A stretch of DNA of 64,000 nucleotides from Heterocephalus glaber (Eukaryota > Chordata > Mammalia > Rodentia > Bathyergidae). Every line of letters starts with the position of its first letter. Position 1 is the first letter of the stretch. Positions 34,645-48,567 of this stretch are shown in pieces. The notes beneath the pieces are model-generated. The model worked only from the letters and a program-made list of their open reading frames with translations, had not been told where the DNA came from and did no database searches. The DNA lies in contig NW_004624743.1 of the NCBI RefSeq assembly GCF_000247695.1, positions 5,426,124 to 5,490,123 on the forward strand, read 5' to 3'. The position numbers and the translations under genes are program-made.

Positions 34645-34817
34645 AAAAAATAAGAACTAAGATACATCATGTAAAGGTACAGGATCCCAATAATAAATGT
34701 AACTCTACTGTATACCTAAAATGTACCAATAAAGTTAATGGAAAAAAATTTAAATACCCCCCTCACACCCCCCCAAAAAAAGATGTTTGGATAGGAAGTT
34801 GGAAACTCTGGGAAAGA

Positions 34818-35157
34818 TGTGGTGGTTAGGGTAGAATGTTGAGCTGATTGGCTTTGGGATCAAACCTGGCCATTGGAGAAACAAACTTCTACATGTTTAC
34901 TGGGGGAGGGGGGTCAAGAAGCCATGGCTCTGCAGTATATATCTTATCCATTACCCCTTCCTCTCTGGCAATTGCTCCTGCTCTGCTTCCACCCCATCAT
35001 AACCTAAACATGCTTGCTCTTTCTGGCATAATATTTCTGCCTTTAAGCCAGCTAACTATGGAGTGAATGAACCAAAACTGTGAGACAAATTAAATCTCTC
35101 TTCCTTGAAATTGTGAGTGTCAGGTGTTTGTGTAGTGACACAAGGGCTGACTAATAA
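34818..35157 (+). mobile_element. MaLR-type LTR, probable 3' LTR
   Basis: It begins TGTGGTGGTTAGGGTAGAAT right after a purine stretch GGGAAAGA that could be the polypurine tract. It contains TCTGCTTCCACCCCATCATA and ends near GACTAATAAAGCACA. Together with 31711-32035 it would bound one MaLR element of about 1.6 kb, apart from the L1 insertion. Confidence 0.55.
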
Positions 35158-38100
35158 AGCACAGCAATAGAGTTCCCTTTACAGTTGGAAAGAGAAGTCC
35201 CTCACTGATTTCAGTGGTAGAAGAAATGTGTGACCCTCAGCTGTGATCAGAGACCCTATTGTGACTGTCTGATGCTGCCTATTCTTTAGCAGGGGCACAG
35301 CATTAACAACCATGGTTTGTAGGAGAAAATGTGTCTCTCCTGATCCCAACATTCCTCTCCTTTTCGTCAGTCTTATATGTCCTTGAATCACACCCATTCT
35401 ATTCTTCTACCATTGCCCTTTGAAAATATCTCAAATTATTTACTAAGCAAATATTTTGAATTTGACCCACTTGATAATTACATGGTCTCTAAAACAAATT
35501 ACTGGCTGTGTCATGAGAAAAATGTTGCTGCAAAAGATGTTGGGGCAATCCTTACAGTATCAGCCAGCCCATACAATGATTATTAAATGAAAATTTCAAA
35601 ACTATAAAAAGAATCATTGGCTTTAAACATAGTTGAAGTTATTTGATATTTAAATAGGAATAATGGCTTAAGTGTTCCTTACAATAAACCTAACACATAC
35701 CAGAGACAAGGGGATTCAAATTCAAGTCTATTTCACATGAAAATTTTGTTCGTTTTATTACACTCAATATTTATGGCTAATACTGTAGTTATACAATCTC
35801 CTTTTTGTCAAATTACATGGCTTTAAATAGTATGGTTTCTTGAAAGTAATCAAAGTTTAAATTCTGTCAATAATAACCATATTAGAAAAGCTTTCATCCT
35901 TATATAGAGTTTGCATTGCAAATAAGAACAATTTTATCCAAGAAACCATATTATTACCTGACACAATATTATGTTTTCTGACCATCTCAGTATGGGAGAA
36001 AATCACTCTTTTACTTGATCTAAGCAGCTTTCAACTTGATTTTCTGCTTTGACCTAAAATTTGTGAATTAATTTTTATTAGCAGTACTTTCCCACTGCCC
36101 TTTCTTTTCTTCCTGTCATGGAAGTCCAATAATCTTTATTATTTTACAGAGACTTCTGACAGAAAAATATGGACTATGAGTCTTACATTTTCAAAATTTT
36201 TAAAACATATATACTAAGGATAATAGATTCTATAAAAGCTTCAGTGTGTTTTAAACGATTGACTAAAGTGCAAAATTCTTTCATTGAAACCTTCATTGTT
36301 TTATCATGAGTTCCTCAGGTTCAGGAATTATATTGGATACATTTCTCTCTGCCATAACTCTCAGAAATCTAATTCTACTGCTGCCCACTGAATTTAGTGA
36401 ATTATCACAATGTCTTGAGGTAAACGGTTTGATTATTAGGTATCACTGAATTGTATTCCTTAATGAACTAATTATTCTCTTTTCTAAAGTATTTCTCTAC
36501 TCTTGTTTTCTTAGTTGCAATTAATATGGGTATATCTTTTGAATAAGAAAGATGGACAAAGTACAGAGGGTTACATGGATTTTTTCTTTTGCCTTTATAA
36601 AATGGGGCAACAGCATTTTCTGTAATTGCTACAAACTCTCATGGTATAAACTCTCTAAAGATTCTTCTTCAGTAGTGGTAACAGTCTTGGACATTAGTGA
36701 ACATTCAAAGCCCAGAAACAAAATTTCATGAAGCAAAATCACTCTCTCCTGAGCATTCATTCACCACTTAGTGTCTATGAATTCATAATATCCCCATGTT
36801 CTGACTTGAGTGCAATACTTCCCACCTAACAGAAATATATGTTAAGGGGAAAAGGTGTACACTCTGCCACAGTTTTAGAGTACTTTGAAGAAAACAGACT
36901 TCCTTCATCTCTTCTTTTAAACAATATCTCTTTTCCTCCACTGAAGTAGTTATGCTGAGAGAGAGGCATAATAATAGTACAATTTTGCTCTGAGAAAAGA
37001 CGTACTGTTTCTTCATTGAGAGCAGTCTGGGAAATGGGAAGATCTTTAAAATTCATAGAATCTCCAACTTCCTGTGATTTCTACTGTGCCTTTCATTTCA
37101 TTTTGGCAGCTTTTTGTGCTCCCTTGCCAGGGACTCCTGTGAGGAGTCCTTCCAGATCTTCCTGTATCCAGATAAATACAGTAAATAATTTCACCTAGCA
37201 TGATACAACTATTCTGCATACAGCAAAATATTCAATAATTTCTTCCCCTAAGTCTCAATTGTTCCAGCTTATTTCCCCGCCCTCCCTGGTCTTCCTGTTA
37301 AATCTGGATAAATGCCTTGCTGACCCCACACTTCCTGAATTCTTTATGCTAGTAAAGCCAGCATTACACGTATGATGCTAAGGTCTTCTACCAGGTTGAA
37401 CAGTAGCCAGGAACCTCTTGAACCGTGTTTGCAATAGCCTTGGAAGGTCTAGATAGCCAAGTACAGTAAAGTGAATAGTGAAGAAACAATTTCCTGTGAG
37501 GCTATCCTCAAGAAGGGGGATCAGGGCCTCCCTTCTAAAATGAGGGTTTGAAATTTTACACCCAAATACTGTAATAAGTGTATTCTTGATTTTTGAGATG
37601 CCCTCAAATATCTTTGTTTTTGTCCCTGTACAAAGTATTTATTTTCTTTTTAATGGCATTAACTTCTGCACTCACACTTCCTTTACCCTCAGTTTTGCAT
37701 ATGACTCTACTTTCAGTCCAAAATTTAAGTTTTTCAAACTGCTCTGCTCTGCTTTTTGCCCTCATTGTATATCTGACTAAAAGCAGAGAGCCATGCCCAA
37801 GTCATATGTGAAATTTGGGCTACCTTAAAGTTTCCTCTGGCAGATAAATTAGGCTACTGCCCTTAAACTCTCCTTATTGCAAAATTTTATGATAAAGGCA
37901 CAATGTAAGCTGTGTCATTTTTTCTTTTTTCTTTTGTGTTTTATGTTTTTCCAAGGTGTAACATGCATAATCACTCCATGATAGAGTCCTGGTTCCCAAA
38001 TGAAACCTCATGAGCCTGGTCTTTACTGTCCCCATTCCTATAAATTTCTGACACTTTCCTCTCTGATCAGAATCAACTGACAAGCTTTGCTTACAGCATT

Positions 38101-38220
38101 TTAGCATTTCTTCAAATCTTCCAAACTCTTCCTACAAACACATTCTGAAGGCTACTGACCCATATGGTCATATAATCAGGTACAAAAAGGAACTTAGTTT
38201 TCTTTCACCAATTATCTATA
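35158..38220. other. unassigned sequence
   Basis: About 3 kb in which I recognise no repeat, exon or regulatory element. Short frames, including several near 37 kb, have no domain signature. Confidence 0.45.
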
Positions 38221-38221
38221 G

Positions 38222-38500
38222 TACATAACTTTCACTTTGCTGGTACAAAATACCTAATACAATTTAAAGGAGGAGAAGTTGCATTAAGCTCAAGATTTCA
38301 GAGGATTTATTTCATGTTTGACTGATTTTGTACCAGGAATACTACAGAATGGTGCACCAAAGCAAAGCTGCTTACCTCATGCTGGCCGAGAGATATCCTT
38401 AACAATGACTAGGGTAGAAGAAGGAATAAGTTGTTGGAGCATTTTGAAGGGCAGGGAAACTACTTTGTATCCTAGAATAATAGATAAAGATTTTCACATT
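38222..38500 (-). mobile_element. possible MaLR LTR fragment
   Basis: GTACAAAATACCTAATACAA, GGATTTATTTCATGTTTGAC and GCAAAGCTGCTTACCTCATG follow the antisense MaLR order. The right half is lost or diverged. Confidence 0.4.
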
Positions 38501-38521
38501 ATGAATTTGTCTGAATGTACT

Positions 38522-38862
38522 GCACTAGTTAGCTTTATCTCACTATAAGGAAATATCCGAGACAATTAAGCTTTAAAGAGACAATGCTTATTTTGACTCT
38601 TGGTTTTAGAAGTGCTTGTCCAGGATTAGCTGGCCTTTGAGTCTGTAGCTCAGTATGGCTTATTATTCTAGGAATCTATGGCAGAGGAAAACTTCTCACC
38701 TAAAGTCCCAGAAGGCAGAAGAAAAATAGGAGATAAAGCTTTGAGCTAAGAAAGCTCCCAGTGGGCCTTTACTCCTAAAAGACAATAGCAACTCCCAATA
38801 GTGCTGCCCTGGGGATCAAGCCTTTCACACTGGGATGTTGGGGGGCACTAAAAGCTCATCAC
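38522..38862 (-). mobile_element. MaLR-type LTR
   Basis: TAGTTAGCTTTATCTCACTA, AATATCCGAGACAATTAAGC, CTTATTTTGACTCTTGGTTT and a final TTTCACACTGGGATGTTGGG keep the antisense MaLR order. It lies directly behind another MaLR piece in the same orientation. Confidence 0.55.
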
Positions 38863-41009
38863 CCACTGGAAGTACCAAGAATAAACCCTAAGTTATGACT
38901 GAGGGTGAGAATGATGTGTCAAAATAAGTTCACCAGTTGAGAAAATGTACCACTTTAGTGACAAACGCTGATAATGAGGCAGGCTGAATGTACCAGACAG
39001 CAGGTATGTAGGAAATTTCTGTACATTCTGCTCAATATTGGTGCAAATCAAACATTGTTCTAAAATTGTCTATTAAACACAAAATTAAAAAAAAAAAACC
39101 CATAAAGTCTTCCAGGCTAGCACTGACATAACAATGTTCTGAAGAGTAGAAATTCAGCATCTGTAGAGTAATTTCTATATTCTCTCTTCCTTCCCTTCCT
39201 CCTTTCTTCCCCCATTCTTTCATTCCTTTCTCTCCTGTTCCTCTCATGGGGAGGAATTCTCCCTGATCATGGGGGCTATCTCTATAGTGATCCCATTTTA
39301 TAAATATATATATATTTTATTCACAAAATTTTACTTTTGTGGGTTTAGTTATTTTCATTTTAGGATGATAACCATAATTGTATCTCCCATAAATGGCATA
39401 AAAATTATCTGCTTTCCAAATATCCAACATATTATGTCATATTCCTCTTCCATTCCTATCAGAAGATAAAAACTTGATATTTCATGATATTACCTCAATA
39501 TAATGAGCTCATGCATTCTTCCATATTTTCTATAATTATTCTTTTTTACTTATATGTAAGTTTAGGTCATAATCTTAAAGGTACAATCTTCAATGTCATA
39601 ATTTCAAGTGTTCAAATCCTAAAGGGTCAAATTCCCTAAATTCTACAAGGCAAAAAGTGTTACTTGGAGAAAAAAAGTTGAAAAAATATTTAAAAGACAC
39701 GGGAGAGCAGGGTGTACCTAGCAGCATAGAACATATATTCATGTGTGTTTCCGAAGTGAAACTTTCCTTTTTGAAACTATGATTCAACATGCAGCAGCAA
39801 AAGCATCCCCTACTGATTTTTCCTTCCTTCAGTGTCAAGCTCGTAGGTTTTCAGTATGTGGCAATTCAGTCTGCAAAGACCACAGGCTTCGGGCACACAA
39901 CACCAGTGATGGGGAAGCAGCATTTTGGAGTGAATGTCTTGTTATCACAACATGCACTTGGCTACTTTGAAACCATAGCTTCACTGGTTTCTTCAGGCAA
40001 AAGTGACTGCAACTCATTAAAGAATTTCATGAGCTGAAAGAAATGGCAATACTGACAAATGACATCGCTACAAACTGAAATTTCTCTTTTACTATATTGC
40101 ACAGCCGATCTTATCCCCAGAATTTGGCTTTTAATCTCTTTAATATAACCTATTTTTATGAGAATTGCTTTTGTTTAATTTCACCTTTAATATTTCAATA
40201 TACACTATTTTAATAATGCAGGATAATTATTTTGATTTTATAAATTTTAATCTTTCAAATGTTAACATCTGGAATTTTTGCTTTCAGAGCTGCATCTTTT
40301 GAGGTCTGCTTGCCCTAGTCAAATACTATTTCGAGCCATCAAGAATGCCTCTGCTGAACCTTTTGCTAATATTTTGTCAACACTGTACAATGAGGGATAT
40401 TTCAAAAGTAAGATCAATCCTGTTAGATCTTTTGTGAGGATATTATTGAGAACAGTATTCACATAGGAAAAGTTCATTTCTTGAGACAAGAGGAGAGAAT
40501 AATTTCAGGGATAGAATCCCTCAGCAGACATTTAGTTTATGTTTGTTTTGAATAACATAAACCAAATTAATTTATTGCTTCATATTTACAGTGACTCCAA
40601 TTTTATCATTTCTATAGTTTGATTCTATATTTATATATTTATATTGTTTTTATATAGCCTATGTAATTCACAAATTGGAGAAAATGATTTTAGTACTTTT
40701 TCACTTTGTAGAAACCCAGTTTGCTGAAAACATTTGGGCTAAGAAAACAACCCATCTGCCAGTTTTTGCCATTATTCTCCATCCAACAGATCTTTAGTAC
40801 TAAAATCAAGACAAGGAGTGACAACTGGTTTCTAATAGCAACAGTCCCTGTTTCACACTATTGGCCCACACATGGGAAGCCCAAATAGTTCTGAAATTAT
40901 ATGTCATGGTCAGAGGCTCTAAAGTGGCAACATCAGTGCAAATTTACTGTCTGAAAGATTCTCCCTAAGTCTTGGGTCTTCTTTTTAATCTGCTCTACCA
41001 ATCCATAAC
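38863..41009. other. unassigned sequence
   Basis: 39177-39245 is a pyrimidine tract. 39740-40040 has overlapping short frames in three registers but no recognised domain. Nothing else stands out. Confidence 0.4.
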
Positions 41010-41085
41010 CAGGTCACACAGTGAGGTAGATTCAAGTCCACCCAGCGCCCTCTGGTTTCTACTTGGTGAATTAGACGATGATAGA
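41010..41085 (-). mobile_element. possible MIR fragment
   Basis: AACCAGGTCACACAGTGAGG then AGATTCAAGTCCACCCAG resembles the antisense MIR core (aaggtcacacagct, gattcgaacccagg). Very short. Confidence 0.35.
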
Positions 41086-43310
41086 AGTACACGAAATCAC
41101 ATTTAAAATTGCCACCATAGTTATTCATTAATATAATTTTGCGTACAAAGCTACCTTACAAATGGAAGGAAGCAAGTATGGATTGTGAGCTAGGAAGGAT
41201 TAGTGTTTATGAGCTCTGGCAGCTTACATGGATTCTGTACACAGCCTTGTTGATTTCAATAGAAGAATGTCAGGACATTGTCAAAAATTAATTTTGGAAT
41301 AATTGAAATTGTGAATAAATGAGAAAGTTTAAACTTATGAAAGAATGGAAATGTAGTTTGAAAGTAACCAAGAATTTATTGCATTTTCTGAATTTAAGAT
41401 AATCCTGCTTCTTAAAATTTCATTACAAATATTTCCATTTAGAAAGAATTATTAGAGTAATAAATATTGGAAAACAAACATTGCTTTTACTACCTCACTA
41501 CAAAAAAAGAGGGAAGACACATACAAGGCACGCATTTGTATTCTTTTTGAAATCTCTTATAAACATGATAATGTATTAAAATGAAGTGTTATAATACCTC
41601 AAATGGTTATTATAGAAAAAATAAAGTCTGTTTCCAATTAAACATAAGTACCCCCAAAATCTTCTTCAAAGACATTATATTTGCCTTAATGGCAAGATGC
41701 AGATGTTATTTTTGTGTAGAACATAAGATAGAAAATTAAATCACTATTTCTAATGCTGTTTTCTCCTGTCTTGATTATATTTTAAGATACATAGTGTCTT
41801 TAAAATTATCTTCACAACTGACACAATTCAAATTGCCATCGCTTGTTTTCTTTTTTATTCTAGTTTTAATACCTGAGTGAATTTGGAGCCATGACCAGTA
41901 TGTAAAGAGAGCTATTACCTACAGAAAGTCACAAGGAATACTTAGGAAAGAAAGTTAAAGGAAATTAGCTAACGCAAGGAGATAAATTAGAAATATCTTG
42001 TAGCTTTCTCGGTAATATTAACTTTTACTAGATTTCATTTGGCTAAATGAGTATTTCACTACAAAACATAATCCCAATAACAAAGTAAAAGTTGTCAATA
42101 CCACTAAATTTACATTTTAGTTCTTTAATTTACATCCTGGAATAATGTAAAGTTTTTTATAGTGGTTAGTTTGTCTGAATTTAGAGATAGAAGCTACTGT
42201 ATTTTAAATCTATTTTATATCATCTTTATTCCTTTTATATTTCTCTTCTCCCTCAGGGATTTTACCCTATCTCTTTTATTTTCTTCTTTATATAGCACTA
42301 AAATACAAATTTATAAATATCCTTATAAAGATCTGAACAAAAATTTATACATATCCTTAGTTATTTACTTACATCCAAAAAGTTGCTGATTTTTCTCTTA
42401 AAGTTTTACAAATTACAAATATTTTGCAAAGTTAACACGTTCATTTTAAACTGCTTAAAGGTTCATATTTATTACATTAAAGTTTCCATAGTGCATAGAA
42501 TGTCAATATCTTCTGCTCTGCATATACTTTTCATTAAACAGGAAAATATTGTGCCTTGGCTCCATTTTACATATTATATTACCCATGTGCTACATATCTC
42601 CAAATGAATGTCATTCATTCAGAATCTACCTATTTATATATGCACAAGCAAATGCACCTGTGTGGGAATAGTATTTGCTTTTCTTCTGTAATTTTCTTAT
42701 TTAATGTTTTATACAAGATTGAAAAGAGTTCAATTTCAATCTCAACATGAATTTTAAAGAACTTAAACATAAAAAATAAGATATCTACAAACATATGAAA
42801 ATCCATCTTTGGAAATTTTAGCATTTACTTTTATTTGATGAAAAAATAAATGTCCTACATTTCTTTCTGAAAGAAATTTTGTGGGAATTCCTAAACCACT
42901 GGTAATATTGAAAATGTAGAAGAACATCATCTACTACTTTAAGTGATTTTAGAGACGAATGTCATTACCTCTTCCAGGAAATCCAAAAAAACTGAGCATA
43001 AAGTTTAGTCAAATCATAGGAAACAGAAAGAACATTGTGCTATTGCCCAAGACAGAGATAGAACATGCTGTACCTGGGATTAGAACTACATAATCATCTG
43101 CTTGACATTTATGCAATCATTAATCAAATGTCCTTTGGCAAATATGAAAAGGGTTGCAAACTGCAAGGTGGCACATCCTAACTCAATGATGTTTTGGAAA
43201 CAAAAATGGCACTTGTATTAAAAAACATTTGTATTAACTCACTTCTGTGAAATTTTTCTAATTTTTAATCATATTCATTCACATACTGAGGTTTATAAAA
43301 ATTCCTAGCA
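41086..43310. other. unassigned AT-rich sequence
   Basis: Nothing recognised. Confidence 0.45.
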
Positions 43311-43386
43311 TAGCTCAATGGTAGATCACTTGCCTAGAATGTGCAAGACCATGGACTTGATTCCAGGAAACAAACAAACAAAAAAT
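43311..43386 (+). mobile_element. ID-like tRNA-derived SINE
   Basis: CATAGCTCAATGGTAGATCA is a decayed A-box region and ACTTGATTCCAGG a decayed B-box region, followed by an (AAAC)n tail. More diverged than the cluster at 7 kb. Confidence 0.65.
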
Positions 43387-46300
43387 CCAATATATAAAGA
43401 AATTCAATTGGAAAGATAAGAGAATGGAAAAGCCAATGGTATCTGTTGTTTTGTCACATTTTAACACACATTAATTGTACTTATTAATGAGATTCAGTGG
43501 ATATTTCCACTATCACCAGCCTTTCCCACCTCTTCTACACTTCCCAAGCTCCATTAATCACAATTCTACTTTCAGGTTGACCGTCTGAGTTCTTGAGTGA
43601 CATTCACCAAAAACGCTTTTTAGGTTCATGTATGTATACTAGTCATTGACCTTATAGGGAATGTTTGGGACATAGTTCAGTTGTTCAATATTTTAGGGTC
43701 TCACCAAACCCCATTACTTTACAGAAGACCTATTCTGGAGGCAACCATTGTAATTTTGTTATTTTCCATTCCACAGAGTTTCATATAGGTTTACAGTAAT
43801 TCTTCCAGGACCTTGCAGAAAACAGTCCCTCTTACACATTTGCATATGTGTATAAACACACCCACACATGCGCCATAGAGAGACCGAAGGTAATTTCAAT
43901 ACAAGTTGAAGACACAATATCACTCATAATTCTTTTTCTAACTATAAGAAAGGAGGAGATATTTATAATTAAAGCACAAAAAGACAATTTCATCTTAGCT
44001 AGAAAGAACAAGCCTTTTAATTGTCATTATCAAGGATTCACATGCCCATGAGTATTGCCACCATAATTAGGCAAAATGTCCCCAATTTAAAATTTAACAT
44101 ACCCAAACAGTCTATTTTTATATCAATAAAAATGAGAGAAAATTATCAAAGAAATGAGGGCCTTCATTTAAAAAATAATGTTGAAGTATAGTATTTCTAC
44201 AAAAATAGAGAAAATTGATCTCTATTGATCTTGAAAAATTTGTTGTGTAGAAAAATTATATAACATTGTTGCTTTCCCTTTTATCAATAGATGAATGATT
44301 ATACTTTTGTTTTTTACTATTTGATTAATAAATTCATCTATTGGGATATAAAGAAAAATTAATAGTGTTCAGCTGTTTCATAATAATCTGTGGAACATTA
44401 TTCTCTCATTCAGACACACAAGGTTGATATGATACACTCTATTAAAGTATGATATAATACCTTCTTGAACTTTAATATACAAGAGAATATCCAACTAACA
44501 TTACTTTATAAAAATATAAAATTAAGCTTTCTTGGTCTAGATATTTTAACACACATACCAATCAAACCAACAAAAACACAATTTAAAAAACCCTACTCTT
44601 GAAGGAGTATAAATTATTTAGAAATTATAAATATATAAAGGTTTTGGCTGTGGTAGAAAGCGCTAAAAATCTACGTGAAGGAAATATCATGAAGTCAAAT
44701 ATTTAGAATTATTATGTGTTTTAAAATTGGTATGTTACACACTATCTAGAGAATTACTAAAGTATTTTTCAAATGTGAATGCAAACATCCCGGAGAGAAG
44801 TATTTACTGTCAATTTTCTTTCCTGGCATTTCTACTGATACCAGTTCATAGACGACAATGCAATGTCATTAGCCTAGGCATATCCAGTAACATTTGATTC
44901 CAAATGGCACTCTACAGATGGTTGGTCCACTAAGTAACTTTACTTAAAATATTAAAAGATATTTCAAAAGAAAGTGCCATGATTTAAATTCAGAGAACTA
45001 GGTAGTTCCTTGCAGCTTATGTATCTATTCAGCTACAGAAAATAATTTTCTAGCACATAAGTTATAAATGTATTCCTCTGAATATATTTCTTTGATAAAA
45101 GAACAAATTACTTCTCAACTAAAATCTTGTCTAGACATGGTGAAAAAAGCTTATAGTAACTTTCAAAATGACTTAACTGACCCTCATCAAGCTCAAAAAA
45201 AAGAAAACAATTACCAAATATTATATAATTACAGTATATATTCATAATCTCTGCCATGAAATTGTAAATCACTAGATAAAAATAAATCATCTCTCCTAAA
45301 ATAAGAAAGAAAATCAATAGAAATGTACCTATCAATGGCTAGGATAATAGCATTTGTAGCAAACAACAGTAAAATAGCTCTTGTAATAATACTGAATATG
45401 TTTATGAAATTAGAAAATTGTGCATCTGATGAGGAGCAAAAATAAAAATTTAAAAATCAGAGAAAATTACAAAGAAAAACATTACAATAGATCTAAATAA
45501 ATGCAGGAGCTGGACCTGTGTAATTAGGAAAGGAGACAATAGAAAATATTGAAAACATCAAGTTCAGAAAATATTTATAAATTATAATATATGCCATAGG
45601 AAAAATTTACAAACTTTATCACAAATTTTTCTTGAAACATAGCTGTTAAAAATGAAATGATAAATCACAAATTAGGAGAAATTTTTCAAAATATATATCC
45701 AACAAAGGAATCATAAGCATGAAATATTTTTTTAAAATGCACCTTAATTATATGAAAAACACTAATTAGTAAGCAAAATAAAATAAATATAAATAAAGAC
45801 ACAGGAATAACAGATATACAATTATATACACATGGAATTGTGAATATAACTAGTTCTTAAGAAAGGTAGTTTGAGATTAAAGTAACTTTAATATACACAA
45901 AATCTGTGCAGTATACAGGATTGTATCTAGGACAGCACTGCAATGGTTTGCGTGATTTATGATGAAAACTAACCTAAGCTGCTATGCAGAATACAAACAG
46001 AATATGTCTGGTTCATAAAGTGTTTTAGTGGACACAATTTTGATATTATGTTTGATGACAAGGATGGTTGAAGAAAGGAAAATATGAAGTATGATTTCTA
46101 TATCCCTTGAATACAAATTGTAGATGGAAGCTTCTTTCATTAACCCATTAGCATACATAGAAGGGAAGAAGGTTTGACTCTGCCAGTGAGAAATGAAGGC
46201 CACAAGTCAGTTTGGGGCATGTTTGGATATAGAAGAAGAACTCATATATGAGTTCGGAGTCTAGAAGATATCCTATGGAAAGTTCCCACTTAGAATCCCA

Positions 46301-47639
46301 TCACAGTGATGAAGTTAAAAGATTTTTCCTTAGAAGAAAATATACATTAAAATTTCACACTAAAAGTTGATGGAAATGATGCATATTCTTTCCATATAAA
46401 TTACATGTGCAGAAAAATTATGAAAGATATTAGAGAATCATGAATGTATGCAGTAAGAGTACAAAGCAAACAGTTTGTAGAAGGCTGAACTGTAAAGTGT
46501 TCTCAGTGACTAACAGTGGCATCCACAAACTTAGTTATTAAGAATATAGCCATGCATACATAGTTCATCTAAATACTCAAATGGCAAAAATGTTAAAGAT
46601 ATCATGTATAAACTGTCTGACTAATACCTTTAATCTGTTTATTTTGAATTCAAAGCAGTATTCACATTCTCCCATCTTCAAATGTTCTACAGTACTCTAT
46701 GCTTTTTTCTCGAGTGGAATCTTCTATCTTTTTCTTAACTAATGGGTGCAGATGAAGAATCCTGATCCCAAGTGAGCTGATTTCCCTTTCCAGGATTTTG
46801 GGAATTGAAATATGAAAGTGAAATAAGATTCTCTCAAAGAGCCCAAGGTTAGCACTAATTAACAGTACTGCTCTTGACTGAAAAGCTGGGCAATTGGAAG
46901 TGTTGACGAAACAGACACAAGGAACAAATTCACACAACAGCTGCTCACATATCTTAATGAAGATGTGCTATTCAAAATCACTATAATAAATAGCAGAGAT
47001 CAGTCTGTGAACAAAACAAGAAAGCCTTTGCCATTATGGAGCATATATTCTGGTGAGAGTTTTCTCAAATCACCTGCTATCTGGTAATATACACTATAGA
47101 GTCAGTGTTCTATGTAACGGTGTAATTTTATTCTAAACATTCCATTTGGACATTAGTCACATACAATCTATAGAGGCATTTGCTAAATGTGACTCATCAT
47201 TCTGACAAAGCTAGGATAAAATGGGAAAACTTGAACAGAGCTTGAGTATTAGCAGTGAATAGTCAATGTTGTCTTCTGAATGTTTGTAAGGGTATTATGG
47301 TTATATAGGACAAGATTCCCACTTTGTAAGAGATGCATACTATGATATTATCATGCAATTCGGCAAGCTTTTGAGAGATCGAGGAAAAAGATGTCAATAA
47401 CATGCTTAGATAGAGGGAATTAATACTAGTCAGGAAGTATGAGAGGGAACATCCAATAAAAAGAACGAAGAGCAATATAATGCAATTTAACTACCCAGAA
47501 GTTTACCCAAACTAATGAGTAAAGAAATAACTGCTAATGATACACTGAGAGAGAGAGAAAGAAGAAAGGTGGGCGATTCAGACATACACAGACTGAGAGA
47601 GACAGACTACAACTTGCAGAATTAAAAATCTTTATATTT
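43387..47639. other. unassigned AT-rich sequence
   Basis: Over 4 kb with no recognised repeat, exon, RNA gene or regulatory motif. Short frames have no domain signature. Confidence 0.45.
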
Positions 47640-48567
47640 TAAATAGAAATAATATAAATGTATCAAGTGTTAACAATGGTAAAAGATCTTTAATTCAAGA
47701 TAAATAAGAAGGAAAGTAGTGAAATTACAGTATTACTACTTGCTGATAGCATGATCATATATACAGAAAATCCAAAAGACTACACCAAGAAGTTTGAAGA
47801 GAAAAACCCATAAATTGGAGAAAATTTGCACATCATATATATGAAAAGGAGCCAAAACCTAAAGTACAAAAGGAACTGAAAATACACAGAAATACAAGAA
47901 AACAACCCAACTCAAAATGGAAAAAGGATTTAAATAGGCGTTTTTCCAAAGAAGTTATGGAAATGCCCAACATATATCTGAAAATCTGCTAAACATCCCC
48001 TGAAAAATTCATATTAAAAAAAAATGAACACCTCACAACTGCTAGATTATGATTATTCAAAAGATATAACAAGTGTTGGACAGATGTTAAAAAAAGAGAG
48101 AATTTGCATACTTTATTAGTGGTGTTGTGAATCACTGCAGCCACTTGGGAAATCAGCAGGGGTTTTCTTCCCAAAGCTAACAATAGAGTTCCTATTTATC
48201 CAGCAATCTCATCTTTAGGAATCGTATATCCAAAGTAGAATGTAAGAATAATGTCTATATTTCATGTTTATTTATTCTAACACTATTCACACTAGTTATG
48301 ATATGGAAATAACCAGCATGTCATCAACGGTAACTACATTGAAATACAGTTTTTGTGTACAACTGAGTGCTATGTGGCCATGAAAAGGACGTGATTCTGT
48401 CCTTCATGACCATGTGCATTAACACAGAGCACAATGTCCTAAGTGAAGTAAGCCAGACACAGAGACAAACACCACACGTTCTCACATGTATGTGGAATCT
48501 AAAAACATTTACCTCAGAGAAGCACAAAGAATGATGCTTGCCAGAGGCATGGTGGGCAGCAACAGAG
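47640..48567 (+). mobile_element. old sense L1, ORF2 end, left part
   Basis: Diverged ORF2 C-terminal sequence in L1 order: AACAACCCAACTCAAAATGG near 47902, TTCCAAAGAAGTTATGG, TATTTATCCAGCAATCTCAT near 48194. Then the terminal block GTAAGCCAGACACAGAGACA near 48449 and CACATGTATGTGGAATCTAA. A MaLR LTR interrupts it at 48568 and it resumes at about 48950. Confidence 0.7.

Larger units (their letters stand above)
32928..34778 (+). mobile_element. young L1 with 5' inversion and perfect duplication
   Basis: 32928 to about 33660 is ORF2 in minus orientation; about 33660-34330 is the ORF2 C-terminal region in plus orientation; then comes the 3' UTR with the G-rich purine tract and terminus ATGTACCAATAAAGTTAATG. 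A perfect 13-bp target duplication AAAGATGTTTGGA lies at 32915-32927 and 34779-34791. About 30 bases of L1 near the junction are present in both parts (32927-32956 and 33660-33690), a small duplication as often seen in twin priming. Both ORF2 parts keep sizeable open frames, so the copy is fairly young, but the inversion makes it non-functional. Confidence 0.95.

Noticed and set aside
39743..40037. Overlapping 75- and 82-codon frames as a small gene
   Set aside because: No domain, no codon or motif evidence, and a minus-strand frame of similar size covers the same bases.
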